A stretch of 64,000 nucleotides of DNA from Tipula vernalis (GCA_958295665.1 OY282560.1:92976311-93040310), one strand, 5' to 3'; counted from the stretch's first letter, positions 34,843 to 45,509 are shown. The notes: generated by a model from the letters alone, not told the origin. A program made the numbers and translations.

Positions 34843-35259
34843 TACTACGTTTCCATGACAGAGTTAACCCGGTTTAAGAGTTTCGTTGAGTTAATAACAT
34901 GGCCGCGCTAATCCATATTGTTTCCATGCAATTATAAATTCTAGTGCAATTTGACATTTCACAACAATTTAAAGTCATTTTTGGAAATTTTATTTGTATG
35001 GTGGAAATTTTTCAATTTAACATTTATTGTGTTTTTTATGATTTATAAAGTATTATGGAGAGAAAAGAATACTCGCAATTCCATTTTGAATTGGTATAAT
35101 TGTTTTTTTCGCTTTTGACAGATAGAATCCCTTCTAACCCTACTACTTTCGTTGAGTTAAGTTGGATTAAGAAATTTAACGAAGATCCTAAACTCGACAT
35201 GTTTCCATGATAAGATAATCCACGTTAATCCCGGTTAACTCCATCATGGAAACGTAGTA
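34843..35259. mobile_element. MITE, 417 bp, Tc1/mariner-like TA target
   Basis: Ends TACTACGTTTCCATGA...GTTAACCCGG and CCGGTTAACTCCATCATGGA...CGTAGTA are inverted copies of about 30 bp; the outer TA on each side may be the target duplication. The interior is AT-rich and non-coding. Confidence 0.75.
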
Positions 35260-36484
35260 ATAGATTATTATGATGTCATAATGGCTGTCCAAATCGCATA
35301 GGCGAAAAGATTTGGCTTTACCTCGGATGTTAGAGGCATTGTGGTAATAAATTGAGGTGAAGCAATACGATCAGAGCTTACTTGCCGGTTGGAGGAGGAT
35401 GGCGGTTTTGATTAAAAAATCAACATCGATTAAAAACAAAATTCGAGGGATTGAATTTGTCGTAATATCGTCACACCTATAGGGTGGTTGCAGGGTTTCA
35501 AAAATTATTTTAAATGCTTATATTTATTTATTTGACCTTGATACGCTCTATCAAGGTCATAGTAACAATTTTAGTGGCAACCATAGCTAAAGTTAAGACC
35601 TTTTTTTGATTTAGACTAAACCTTTCGGATTTATAAGATGTCAAACATTGAGCACTATGGGAATGATCTTTGTTTGTTTTCGAAAAATACAAAATAAAAA
35701 TGTTTGAGATCGTGATGCACAGGATTCAAACCCCTTTAGGCTGTTAGGGAAGGGATGCAAAACGGATTTTCTCCATGTGTTTGCAGAGTTTAATGTTCGA
35801 CCCACATGAGACTCATTCACTCGAAAGTTAATTTTTCTGTTTTTTTATACAGGCTAAGGGAAAGAAATTAATGTTGCTTCTGGGATAAATAAAAAATAAA
35901 CCCGTGTTAAACCGCATTTTAAAGAAAAATTAATTTTTAAACGCCACAAAAATCCATTTCATTTGGTTTTTATTTTTTCGGATAAGAGCATAAAAGACAG
36001 AAACTTCCTGCTTTGTAATCGTATAAAATCAACCATAATGTTAATAATCTCCTTAGCTATATTTAAAAAAAAAAACTTTTACCGCCCTTAACACCGAAAA
36101 ACAATCGGAAGGGCACGGGCGTCGATTGTGTTCTAAACTTTTTTTGTATGTTTTACTTGAGGGTAAAACCAGATCATGCCAAGATTCAAAATTACCATGT
36201 TTTCTTGTTTAGGACAATTTCTATAGATATGTTTTTACTGAACGAGTTAATTACACTCTGTAATTTACACAGTTTTTCTACGTGAAAAATATGTAATTTA
36301 GAGTTGTGTTCATATTAATACCAGCGCTATCCAGAAGAAGAAACAACTCGTATAAATTTTCAAAAACGCAAGTTTGATTAAGATTTATTCATGAAATATA
36401 TTCGATATTGTCATATTAAGCTTTAAAAAGACAAACAAATATTTATTCTTTTGATTAAAAATTAATATAAATAAAAAATTCCAT
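35260..36484. other. Gene-free interval with one perfect small palindrome
   Basis: AT-rich, no coding sequence recognised. At 35533-35559 TGACCTTGATA / TATCAAGGTCA is a perfect 11-bp-arm hairpin with a 5-bp loop. Confidence 0.5.
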
Positions 36485-36519
36485 TTCATGGTGTTCACAA
36501 AAATAGCAGTCCGAAACAA

Positions 36520-37259
36520 TGTTTCGGAATAATTAAAAAATTCATCAAAAAAATCTTAACAAGCACCACTTCTGTGTATTGTTTTTTAATAAAACTGTCA
36601 ATATTTAGTTGCATGCCCATTATAACGAATGTCAGCCGGGGATCTTGTGTGTTTTGGATCGTTATCTTGCTGAAACACCCATTTCAGGGCCATTTCATAC
36701 TCAGCATACAGTATAGCATAATGTCTTCAAGTATTTTAATGTATACAAATTTATCAATGATGCCCGTTATAGGATATATCGGCCCAACACCATAGTATGA
36801 GAAGCAAGCCCAAACCATCAATTTTGCATCACCATGCTTAACAGTCTTTACTGTGTACTTTGGGTCGTGGGCAGTGTTTGGAGGTCTCCTCACATATTCT
36901 CGACGACCTGTGGAATCATAAAGGACAGTTTTACTTTCATCGCTCCATAAAACATTTCGCCAGTTTTCTAGGGGCCAATTGACGTGCGCCTTACCGAATT
37001 TTATTCTTTTTGCTACATGTCTCTCGCTGAGCAATAGTAATTTTCTCGAACTCCTGGCGGCCAATTTAGATTCTAATAGGTGCCTCCGTATAATCATCGC
37101 ACTTACAGGTACCTGAAGTTCCTTCTTTATCTTTTTTGAGCTTATATGAGAGTCGTTCTTTATCATTTGTATGATTTGTCGGTCAATACCCTCAGTTGTT
37201 TTCCTTTTAAGCCCACGTGTTTCAGCCTTATCAGTCAATTTTACGGAATTACAGACCAT
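36520..37259 (-). pseudogene. Tc1-like transposase of the outer element (C-terminus decayed)
   Basis: The frame 36684-37259 starts MVCNSVKLTDKAETRGLKRK and shows a second helix-turn-helix (IIRRHLLESKLAARSSRKLL), RIKFGKAHVNWPLENWRNVL, WSDES (first catalytic Asp) and MVWACFSYYGVGPIYPI. After 36684 the frame shifts; the family's QQDNDPKHT block is still traceable as damaged sequence near 36650, but no Glu segment follows, so the catalytic domain is incomplete. The N-terminal first helix-turn-helix appears missing, as the predicted start is late. Confidence 0.75.
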
Positions 37260-37445
37260 TTTCGCAGAACATCAGATAATTTCTTGTATCTCACAGTAAG
37301 ATGTTCCTTCACATCGAAGCTTTTTTAATAAGGTTTAGCTTTTCATCCGAGCAGTGCTTCGATCAATCCATTACTTTTCTAAAATCCAGTTAAATATGGT
37401 TTTTGCCCTTTACGAATTACGAGAAGAATATGTACTTACCAATTA

Positions 37446-38703
37446 CAGTCAGTCAAGTAAGAGCGTGGTCGTCATTACCGACAGGTAATGAAAGATTTCG
37501 CTCTAATTCCTTTGCGAGCCGATAGAGGGAAGCTTTGTCCTTGATGCATTGTCAACAAAGATTCAGTTGTCGTTGATCTTTTGAAAGAGAATCACGTTAA
37601 GCGCCATGAGTGCTAAATACGCGTCGCGCTACGAGGCTGTGTTCTTTTGCACCCACCCGAAAGGTCCCAAAATGTCGCAATCAGCGGCTGCTAAATATAT
37701 GAGAAAGTCGAAGGCATTTGTACATAAGTGGGTACAGCGATATAAAATGGCTAAAAATGTCGATGATTTACCAGAACGTGGCTCGATAGGAAAAGTGGAC
37801 AAAAAAGATGAAAAAAGAATAGTGAATCTGTTTTCGCGGAATCCTGGTTTAACACTGCGGCAAGGACAAGCAAAATTAAAGGCAAAAGGTTTAGATATAT
37901 CCTACGAAACTATCCGAACCCATCTCCGTACTCATGACCTGAAATGGCGCAACACAATGAAGAAGCCTCTGTTGACTGGAAAACATGTGAAAAAGCGACT
38001 CGCTTGGGCGCATGAGAATATCGATAGAGATTTTGAAAATGTCATTTTTACTGATGAATGTTCTGTATGGGCACGTTGTGTCCTCACGCGAGCCTGGTCA
38101 ACTTCCACTAATAGGCTTGTTCAGCGGACCGTAAAACACGGAATAAAGGTGCATCTTTGGGGCTGCTTCTCAAAGCAGGGATTCGGCACTTTGTACCTCT
38201 TTAACGACAACCTAAATGCCGAAAAAATGATTAAAATCTACTAAAAGGCTTTACTGCCATCTGCCAAACGTTGGTTCATCAGCAAAAATGAAGATTGGAT
38301 TCTGCAAGAGGACAACGATCCTAAACACCTCAGCAAGCTCTGTACTGAGTGGAAGACTCAATCTGGCATCGTTACATTGGATTGGCCGTCGCAGTCGCCT
38401 GATGCAAACCCTATTGAAAATGTGTGGGCATATATTAAACAGAAACTTCGTGGAAGACGCACACACACTTTGAAGCAGCTATCTTGCGATCTGGAGATCG
38501 TTGCCACTAGAATACGCCGTCAAATTAGTAGAAAGCATGCCTCGGAGATGTCAGGCAATTATCGACGCCGATGGTGACTGGACACAATATTAACCGAATT
38601 GCATCATCGTTTGTAATGTGTACAATATATTTATAAATATGAAAGTTTCACCAAATAAATTTTTTTATAAATTAACCCGACCACGCTCTTACTTGACTGA
38701 CTG
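37446..38703 (+). mobile_element. Tc1-like transposon (inner), complete, 1258 bp
   Basis: TA duplication at 37444-37445 and 38704-38705. Perfect 26-bp TIRs beginning CAGTCAGTCAAGTAAGAGC. The size is typical of a full Tc1 element and the transposase gene fills it. Inserted in the outer Tc1; the perfect TIRs and single lesion suggest recent arrival. Confidence 0.93.
37606..38577 (+). pseudogene. Tc1-like DD34E transposase with a single nonsense codon
   Basis: One continuous frame of 324 codons from ATG 37606 to the TGA at 38575-38577, broken only by TAA at 38242-38244. N-terminal helix-turn-helix pair (SQSAAAKYMRKSKAFVHKWV; GLTLRQGQAKLKAKGLDISY), VIFTDECSVW with the first Asp, LQEDNDPKH with the second Asp and PDANPIENVW with the Glu 34 residues later. 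Length is normal for Tc1. The stop separates the first Asp from the other two catalytic residues, so the truncated product could not be catalytic, though it keeps the DNA-binding part and might bind TIRs. Confidence 0.9.
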
Positions 38704-38983
38704 TAGTTAAAAAGTTTCATTTCTTCCTTAAAAACCTCGCTTGAAATTATGTTTCTTGCGTTGCTGCTATTATTATGAACAGCTTGGTTCAAACACTCGC
38801 TAACATATGTAATCTCATAAAAAAGAATTAAGCATTTTTTGGAACAGTAATGATATAATGTTAATAGGAGAGGAGAGAATAAACTTTCAGAGCATTGTCA
38901 ACCTTGGAAAAGAGTAAGGATTAAAAAAGCTTTAAGAGTTATTAAAGCAAGGTAATGCGCTGCTATTATTATGAACACAACTG

Positions 38984-39400
38984 TACTTAAGGCCATTTTA
39001 TACATTATCTAAAATGTAAAAAATTAAAATTTAACATTTTAACAACACCACGATTCACGAGTTATTTACGTTTCTTTTGACTGAAATTTTCAGTTATTGA
39101 CATGAAATATTTTTTACGACAAAATTTTTAAATTAATTTAGAATTTATTTAAATAAAAAAAAAGTGACAGTTCGTAAGATAAGACCTTTTCACGTAGAGC
39201 TGTGTCTAGGCTTTAAGTTACGGGGCTTAGAAAAGTTTAATTGTTTCATTGAAGCAAAATTTTACTCATAATAAATTTAAAAATAACCCGCCAACAATGT
39301 TGTGCGACAATTACGGAATTGGTAAACCTGCTGAAATATTAAAGTTTGTGATCAGTAGAAAATCGAAATTGTTTATCAGCAAGAGAAAGTATTTTATACT
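38984..39400. other. Gene-free interval
   Basis: About 400 bp, AT-rich, between the Tc1 nest and the next transposon. No feature recognised. Confidence 0.5.
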
Positions 39401-39416
39401 AATTGAGGGGTCTAAT

Positions 39417-39613
39417 TGCAAAAACCGAGATCTTCAAATTTTTCAAAAATGAGTTATGCATATCACTGAACTCATCTCTTCCAGTAGAATAAGACTTCAA
39501 AACGAAAAACTTGCAAAAGGCGATATTTCCCGCGTTATTTAAATTCAAAATTTACGATTAAATGCAAAAGCCGATAACTTAGTAACCATATGAAATGCAA
39601 AAAACGATATCTA
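39417..39613 (+). repeat. Left subterminal motif array of the DUF7869-like transposon
   Basis: Four direct copies of a TGCAAAAnnCGA-type motif: 39417-39434 (part of the TIR), 39512-39529, 39563-39580 and 39596-39613. Likely transposase-binding sites by analogy with hAT and other families. Confidence 0.75.
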
Positions 39614-39798
39614 CGATAACCAATCCTAACCATTGGTGATCGATCACGTGTCATTACATTTTTAGTTTTGTTTGTTGTTCAAAGGATTATTCTCTCAATA
39701 GTTTCAGTATAGTGTTTGTTATTGTAATGTGCTGGTGCTATTGAATGTAATGTAACGGTTTTAATTTGTCCGAGAATAATTTCACAAAATAATTTAAT

Positions 39799-41732
39799 AT
39801 GGAAACTGTTAAAGAAAATATAACACCTGTGGACGCAGGAAAAGCAAAGAAAAAAGCAAGAAATCCTGCCGCATGGAAGCGTACTGTAGAAAAACGGAAT
39901 AGGTTAGTGTTTATTATCCGATAATGATTTACATACTTTGAGAATATAACGGGTATTACACCCAAATTCAACGTGTTCATTGTTTATTATTTTTATATTA
40001 TTACTTAATAGGTACATACCTACATCTCTACCAGAGTTTCCGACTTGTAAACACGAAGGTAAATTTAGTAACGTTTTTAAGTGTCGCGAACTAAGCATGA
40101 GGGACATTAAGCAATATCTTTCAAATTACTATAAACATACAACGAAAAAAGATCAAGATACATTCATCCTTAAAAGTTTGAAGTTACAAGCGCCGCAAAG
40201 GCGAACCGTTTTAGAAAATTTAAAAAAAAACCGTGCTATGAGTATGAAATACTCAATAATTTGGTACGATAAAAAAAAAACAAATCTGCCAAACAGCGTT
40301 CTTGCAGATTTTGGGTATCAAAAAGGATCGCGTCTGTAACCTTGCGAAAAGATTTCCGGTTGATGGCGCTCTTCCAGCAGAGAGACGTGGGGGAGACCGT
40401 ACGTCCCACAAGCTTTTGGAGAAAAAAGTTTCAGTGAGAAATTTTATTGAGTCTCTGACTTGTATTGAAAGTCATTACTGCCGTTCCCAAACGAAAAGAA
40501 AGTATCTTTCGTGTGACCTTTCATTAAAGAAATTATGGCGAATGTATAATACAAATTTGAGTGAGCCAGATAAAATCAAGGAATCTTTCTTTCGAACAAT
40601 TTTTAACACCGAATACAATATTGGATTTGGTTCACCGTTGACTGATGCATGTTCCACGTGCTTACGGTTTAAGGAAAGGTTAAAATTTATAACAGAGCAC
40701 ACGGAGAAAAGTGCTATATTAACCGAGAAAAAACTCCATCTTCTTAAGGCTTCGGCTTTCTACGGTATGCTGAAAAATACAGACCCGGAAGTAATAGTAT
40801 TCTCATTTGACTGTGAAAAAAACTTGCCGATGCCTAAGATCCCGGATCAAATAGCGTATTATTCACGCCAGTTTTATATTTATAATTTTACCATCGTGCA
40901 GGGGACATCAAAAAGCCGCCTTACTAAAGATAACGTTTTTATTTATGCCTGGTCTGAAGTAGACCGACCAAAATCTTCCAACGAAATAGCATCTGCGGTT
41001 TTTCATCGATTAAATGAAACAGAATTTCTTCCATCGGTGAAAGTAGTAAGGCTTATCGCTGACGGATGCGGCGGGCAAAATAAAAATTCAACTATGTTAA
41101 CTATGCTAGTTAAATGGTTAAGCACTGCTCCAGCCACTGTGAAGACGGTTGAACTAATTTTTCCGGTGGTCGGCCATAGCTTTATGCCACCTGACCGAGT
41201 ATTTGGGAACATTGAAAAGGTAGTTCGATCCAAGGATCATATTATTGAACCCAGCGAATACTTTGACATTTTTCAACAATTTGGAAAAGTAATAAACATG
41301 GCAACCGAATGTAATGTAAATGACTGGCGCGAACAAGCTAAGAAACATATCAAACTACCAGGCCAATGGCACTTTCAATTTAATCCCGCCAAAAGGATGA
41401 TCCTAACAAGGGGTGAAAAACCTGGTATTATTCTGATCAGGGGGGAGCTTAACTACATTGCCAATATGAATATTGGCAAATCAGTTTTAAAAAAATCCAG
41501 TAGAATATCTTTAATAAATCCAAAAGCAATACCGCTAGGCAATTTTGTGAAACCTGAAAAATATGTAGACGTCGCTGCTTTATTGAAAGCACACTATGGT
41601 GAGAAATGGCGGGATTTTAATCAACTCGTATATTATAAAACTGTAGTAGATCGCCACCATTTTCCAACTGAGCCCGAACATGATGAAGCCGACGAATGTT
41701 GCCGTTTAGCACCTGAAGAATTTCCAGTCTAA
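39799..41732 (+). CDS. DUF7869-like putative transposase, two exons, one frameshift
   Basis: Exon 1 39799-39902 (METVKENITPVDAGKAKKKA...), intron 39903-40011 with GT-AG ends, exon 2 40012-41732. In exon 2 the frame must change once inside the ten-A run at about 40270-40280; on either side the reading fits the family (upstream CKHEGKFSNVFKC, downstream CQTAFLQILGIKKDRV). Later blocks: KLWRMY, FGSPLTDACSTCLRFKE (Cys pair), FSFDCEKNLPMPKIPDQIAY, IADGCGGQNKN, VVGHSFMPPDRVFGNIEK, GQWHFQFNPAKR. I recognise these from unnamed insect and other invertebrate proteins carrying the DUF7869 domain. Asp near 40809, Asp near 41062 and Glu near 41214 would suit an RNase-H-fold transposase, but that is inference. 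About 600 residues in all. Confidence 0.75.
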
Positions 41733-41875
41733 GCAGAATTTTTAATATTATTATTATTTTGTTATGTTTTTACTGTCTTAACTCAAAGGATGACTTAAGA
41801 AATGTTTTATTCTTGATTTTTATTAAAGAAATATATTATTCTGTTATGTTCTATAAATTTAATTTTATTTTAAAA

Positions 41876-42109
41876 TGCAAAAGACTATATCTTACACGGT
41901 AAATTTCAAAAACCGATAACTACAATCTAAAACAGAGATTTTAAAAAAATGGGATGACCCTATAACAGCCCAATTGGATAAAACTTCTTTATAATTGCCT
42001 ATAAAACGTTAAAAAATATAATATCAGTACACAAACTTTAAAATTTGCTATATATTAGTTTTTGCTTCCTCCTGAAAAATTGTGAAATTGTAAGATATCG
42101 GTTTTTGCA
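41876..42109. repeat. Right subterminal motif array of the DUF7869-like transposon
   Basis: Two plus-strand copies at 41876-41893 (TGCAAAAGACTATATCTTAC) and 41905-41922 (TTCAAAAACCGATAACT), and the inverted copy in the right TIR at 42091-42109. Confidence 0.7.
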
Positions 42110-42125
42110 ATTAGACCCCTCAATT

Positions 42126-42904
42126 GCAAACTTGGAAAGAGAGGAAACGGGCTTTATCTAGTAATGAAATTACGCTAAATTAGATAATTTGTACAACGAG
42201 TGCCGTCCAACCATTTACATTTTGGAAATTAATTTTTATTTTGCTAAAAGAACCAAACTAAGGTGTATAAATTACAGGTTAATAGTATATCGAACATTTA
42301 CACTGATAATTTGGTATATCCTTTTGATGGCAAATTCTGGATAACTCTCATCTGTCGGGATTTCATTAATTTTTGTACGAATCGTGTTTTCGAATTCATT
42401 CAAATTCTGTGGGTTGTCCAAGTTCTCCTTACAGCCATACATTTAAATAGCCCCATAAGAAAGAAACCTTTTGGATTTAAAATAATATTCCTCAGGAACT
42501 TTCAAATAACTGGTAAACATTAAATTTTCACATATCACCTCTAATTTTTTAACCCGTTTCGCTGTTAAAGCAAACCAAGTTACTTTTTTTAGGGTGTAAA
42601 GGAGATTCGTGCAGTTCTCTACGGTTTTCTTTACTACAGTATCTTTGGTTTAAAAGGTCCTAAAGAAATTCTAAATAATTTCATTATCAACTATTTCAGC
42701 GAACCATAACCAATAGATAATAAGAGCTTCGTATTATTCTTCTTGCCCAAAATTCAATATTCTCGACTGGTTCTTTACCCTTTACGTTCTTTACCCTTTA
42801 CATCTAAGTTAGAAATAAAACAAAAGAGCAAATTATTACTAGTGTCAGTTCTAATAACCAAGTCTTGGAAAACAAATTATTTTTAAAATGTTTGTTCCAA
42901 CAAC
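42126..42904. other. Gene-free interval
   Basis: No coding or repeat structure recognised; an 86-codon plus frame at 42263-42523 has no family resemblance. Confidence 0.45.
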
Positions 42905-44233
42905 AATTGAGAGCCGTTTTTCCAAAACTCAACAAACACCCAAAATGTGAAAATGAGATATGGGTGTCAAAAGTTTCGTGGTTTTATTTCCTATCGATTA
43001 ACCTAATAATGTTTGACCTGAACCTGACAAGATCCATACAAAAAATATTTTAAATATTCGAGTTTTTCCAAAACTAAACAAAGTTCGCAGAGTTTTTTTC
43101 AAAACGTTACAAGTGGAAGGCGTAAATTATTTTCTTTTCCTTTGACCTTTGTAAATGAACATTTGGTTTATAATTTAATTTGTGTGTGAATAAAAAAGAG
43201 AAAAAGAGAGATATTGTCTCACAAACTAATACGAATAACAAGGTAACATTAATGTGGATACAGTTACTTCTATTTCTCAGAGCCCGCCATTATTAACATT
43301 GTTATATTTCGTTTAATAAATAATACCGCTGCAGCTCATTTGCTATTAAGTTTTTAGAATGACGATCATTAAAATAAATATGCAGGAAAATAGCGAATAT
43401 AAAACACCAGTTACTGCAATGCCAAAGGGCAGAAAAAATCGGAAAGAAAGAGTTACTATAAAAAGAAGAACATATTTACAAGACTACGATCCTGTATATG
43501 AATATGTTTACATTATGAGACAATAATTTCACCAGATGACCGTGAAATACTCCAAGAGGACGGCAAGGTCCTCAATATTGGTAAGAACATGAACCGACTC
43601 ATGAAATCCAAAATGCCGTTTAAAATAAGTGCAGCAAGGGTTATATGCTACACGAAGGTGCACAGTGGAGGGGTAAATATTGGTGTCAGTAACACTTATA
43701 GTGGATCCACCATCGATGTGGAACCATTTAAAAGGAACATATCCAATATTACGAATAGTTCGCCAGGAGTTAGTTTATTGCCAAAGAGAAACAAAGTGTC
43801 AGGCAAAAAGATGAACGATGTAAAGAAGCTTATGCAATTTTTCGTAGTACCAGAATGTGCTCAAGAATTTTATGCTGACGTACTTTCTGGAAACGCAAAT
43901 GAGGCGACGGAAGATATTGAAAAACATTATAATGAACAAGAAAAAAAAAGTTTGTGTTATAAGAAATACAATAATTTTGCAGTTCATGAATTTAATAAAA
44001 ATTATTTCAAAACTCAACAAAAGTGTTGTTTGTTTTAATTTGAAAAAACTCGGAAATTATGATCGTCAAAATAATTGTGAATTTGTTGTTGTTATTTATA
44101 AATCTTTTCAAACCTGATTTGAGTCTGTTTTGAGTTGAATTTAAGTCAATTATTTGCTTATTAGGTCCATTTTTCTTCAAATAAATCACAAAAAACCTTT
44201 ACTTTTTTGCTTTGTTCAGTTTTGGAAAAACGG
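42905..44233 (+). mobile_element. Probable DNA transposon, 1.33 kb, with TIR motif repeated inside
   Basis: Inverted ends of about 30 bp: TTGAGAGCCGTTTTTCCAAA with ACTCAACAAA at 42907-42936, and its inverted copy at 44203-44233. Parts of the same motif occur again at 43063-43083 (TTTTTCCAAAACTAAACAAA) and 44005-44021 (TTTCAAAACTCAACAAA). The target duplication is unclear. The interior holds the unassigned frames at 43380-43526 and 43530-44038. Confidence 0.6.
43380..44038 (+). pseudogene. Unassigned transposon ORF, two pieces
   Basis: First piece: ATG 43380 gives MQENSEYKTPVTAMPKGRKN and a basic RKERVTIKRRTY region, stopping at about 43526. Second piece from about 43530: ISPDDREILQEDGKVLNIGK, MPFKISAARVICYTKVHSGG, then LPKRNKVSGKKMNDVKKLMQ and VPECAQEFYADVL to the stop at 44038. 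The last block resembles a 'SxxKxxDLxxLxxxxxVPxxxxxFYxxL' ending I associate with unnamed insect transposon proteins. No catalytic domain seen, so probably a deletion derivative. Confidence 0.4.
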
Positions 44234-44925
44234 CTCTCAATATTGCTGTTCTGGTTTATTTTTTACTTGATCAACACAGTTTTAAAAGTCATACATACAA
44301 GTTCATATCACACACTTCGTCAGCTGACTAACAAAAAAAATTGCCCAGGGTATAATTATGCGGGTCTACTACTTTATTTATTTGAGTATAAACTTCGAAC
44401 AATTATTAATATTATTGAAAAATCGCAAGCCATCTGGAAAACTTGCAGTAACTCGAAGAATTTCTGAACATCTTCAAAAATATGGAATAATCTGTAACAT
44501 CATGCGAGTAACAGCAAGGTAAAGTACCTAAACCCGAAAATTCAAAAACCTGGAATAATCTTCAATAGAATATAGAAACACGAATAACCTCGAAAAATTC
44601 GAATAATCTTAGAATTCTACAGTAATCCGATATCCATATTTCTGAAAAGCTCGAAAAATCTCGACATTTCGAATTTTTCAAAATTAGAATTCTGGAATAA
44701 TCTTGAAAAATCTCTAAATATCTTTTTTCTCCAAACGTCTTAAAAGTAGCTTGTTTTAATACTATTATTGGGCATTAAAGTTGGCCTTTTTGTTACGATT
44801 AAAAAAAATGTAAGTGTTGCTAGGCTGAACTTTTAATCCTAGGTGTAAATGCTCTTTTAACACTATTTTCAATATTAAAAGTAAATGAGACGTCATAACT
44901 TGGTAAGATACACAAACAAAAAAAA
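44234..44925. repeat. Gene-free interval with degenerate CGAATAATCT-type repeats
   Basis: Between about 44400 and 44730, TGGAATAATCT, CTCGAAAAATTCGAATAATC and CGAAAAATCTCGACATTTCG recur. Same texture as 27110-27660 and 46025-46130. No coding sequence. Confidence 0.5.
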
Positions 44926-45478
44926 AAGTCAAGGCCTCCTTAACTATACAAAATATTTCAATAAAATGTTCAATCTTGAAATTTTAAAGGCCTTCTATTT
45001 TGTACTTATAATTAGTGTACGCAATGAATTTCGAGGGTTCTCGATAAAGCACAAATCGACTTGTTTTTAAATTTTGCTCCCAAAGAGTCGAACTTTTCAT
45101 CTTCGTAGACAAATTGGCAAAGTATGCCAATAGAACGCTTTCTGAATATAATCCAGATTGCACATTTTTTTCAGTACACCACTTCAAAAATCGGTTATAT
45201 GCGCACTCGTAAATCTTACGTGATTTTGATGGCAATAGGTTTAATACAATTTCCTTTGCTGTTTGAACCACATCCGGAGGTAAATTTGATAAATCTTCTG
45301 ATTCAAACATTTTGTTCGCAAGAAAAATATTATAATTATAGCTTGGCAGTTTGACACTTACAATAGTCAAACCAAACAAAAGTCATGATCTCCTTAGTTT
45401 CACAAAATATTTCAACAAAATTACTTTCAATTTTGAAATTTTAATTACATAATTTGTACTTACTTGTATAATTAGTTT
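44926..45478. repeat. Direct repeat pair (about 95-98 bp) flanking the recombinase fragment
   Basis: 44926-45020 and 45381-45478 share AGTCA-G-CTCCTTA, ACAAAATATTTCAA and TTGAAATTTTAA in the same order and orientation, roughly 75 percent by eye. The first copy overlaps the 3' end of the recombinase-like frame. Confidence 0.6.
44984..45310 (-). pseudogene. Tyrosine-recombinase-like N-terminal (SAM-like) fragment
   Basis: From ATG 45310 the minus strand reads MFESEDLSNLPPDVVQTAKE, LLPSKSRKIYECAYNRFLKW, SESVLLAYFANLSTKMKSST then LWEQNLK. This is the SAM-like, core-binding start of the tyrosine-recombinase proteins that are frequent in insect genomes (Crypton-like or domesticated). After STLW the family pattern is lost, so an exon end or a frame break lies there. 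The catalytic domain with R..HxxR..Y is absent. Could also be the first exon of a longer gene whose next exon is not recognised. Confidence 0.55.
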
Positions 45479-45509
45479 ATAATAAGCATTTCTTCGTTGA
45501 AGAAAAAAT

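Larger units (their letters stand above)
36485..38983 (-). mobile_element. Tc1-like transposon (outer), minus strand, with IR/DR-type end, split by another Tc1
   Basis: Right end GCTGCTATTATTATGAACAC...CTG (38959-38983) followed by TA. The same GCTGCTATTATTATGAACA recurs at 38763-38781, 196 bp inward, an IR/DR layout. The left end (36487-36508) carries the inverted, diverged form (GGTGTTCAC...ATAGCAG). The transposase lies on the minus strand at 36520-37259. A second Tc1-like element (37446-38703) is inserted between the promoter-side end and the transposase gene. The left TA duplication is not visible. Confidence 0.8.
39401..42125 (+). mobile_element. DNA transposon with TIRs and a DUF7869-like gene, nearly intact
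   Basis: Ends AATTGAGGGGTCTAATTGCA... and the exact inverted form ...TTAGACCCCTCAATT; the matching tract is about 28 bp (39401-39428 and 42098-42125), running to the first base that differs (CGAG versus CGAT). The outermost AATT on both sides may be a 4-bp target duplication or part of the TIR. A TIR-internal motif TGCAAAAnnCGATAtCTT is repeated several times near both ends. The only gene, on the plus strand, fills the middle. No other gene is inside. About 2.7 kb. Confidence 0.85.
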
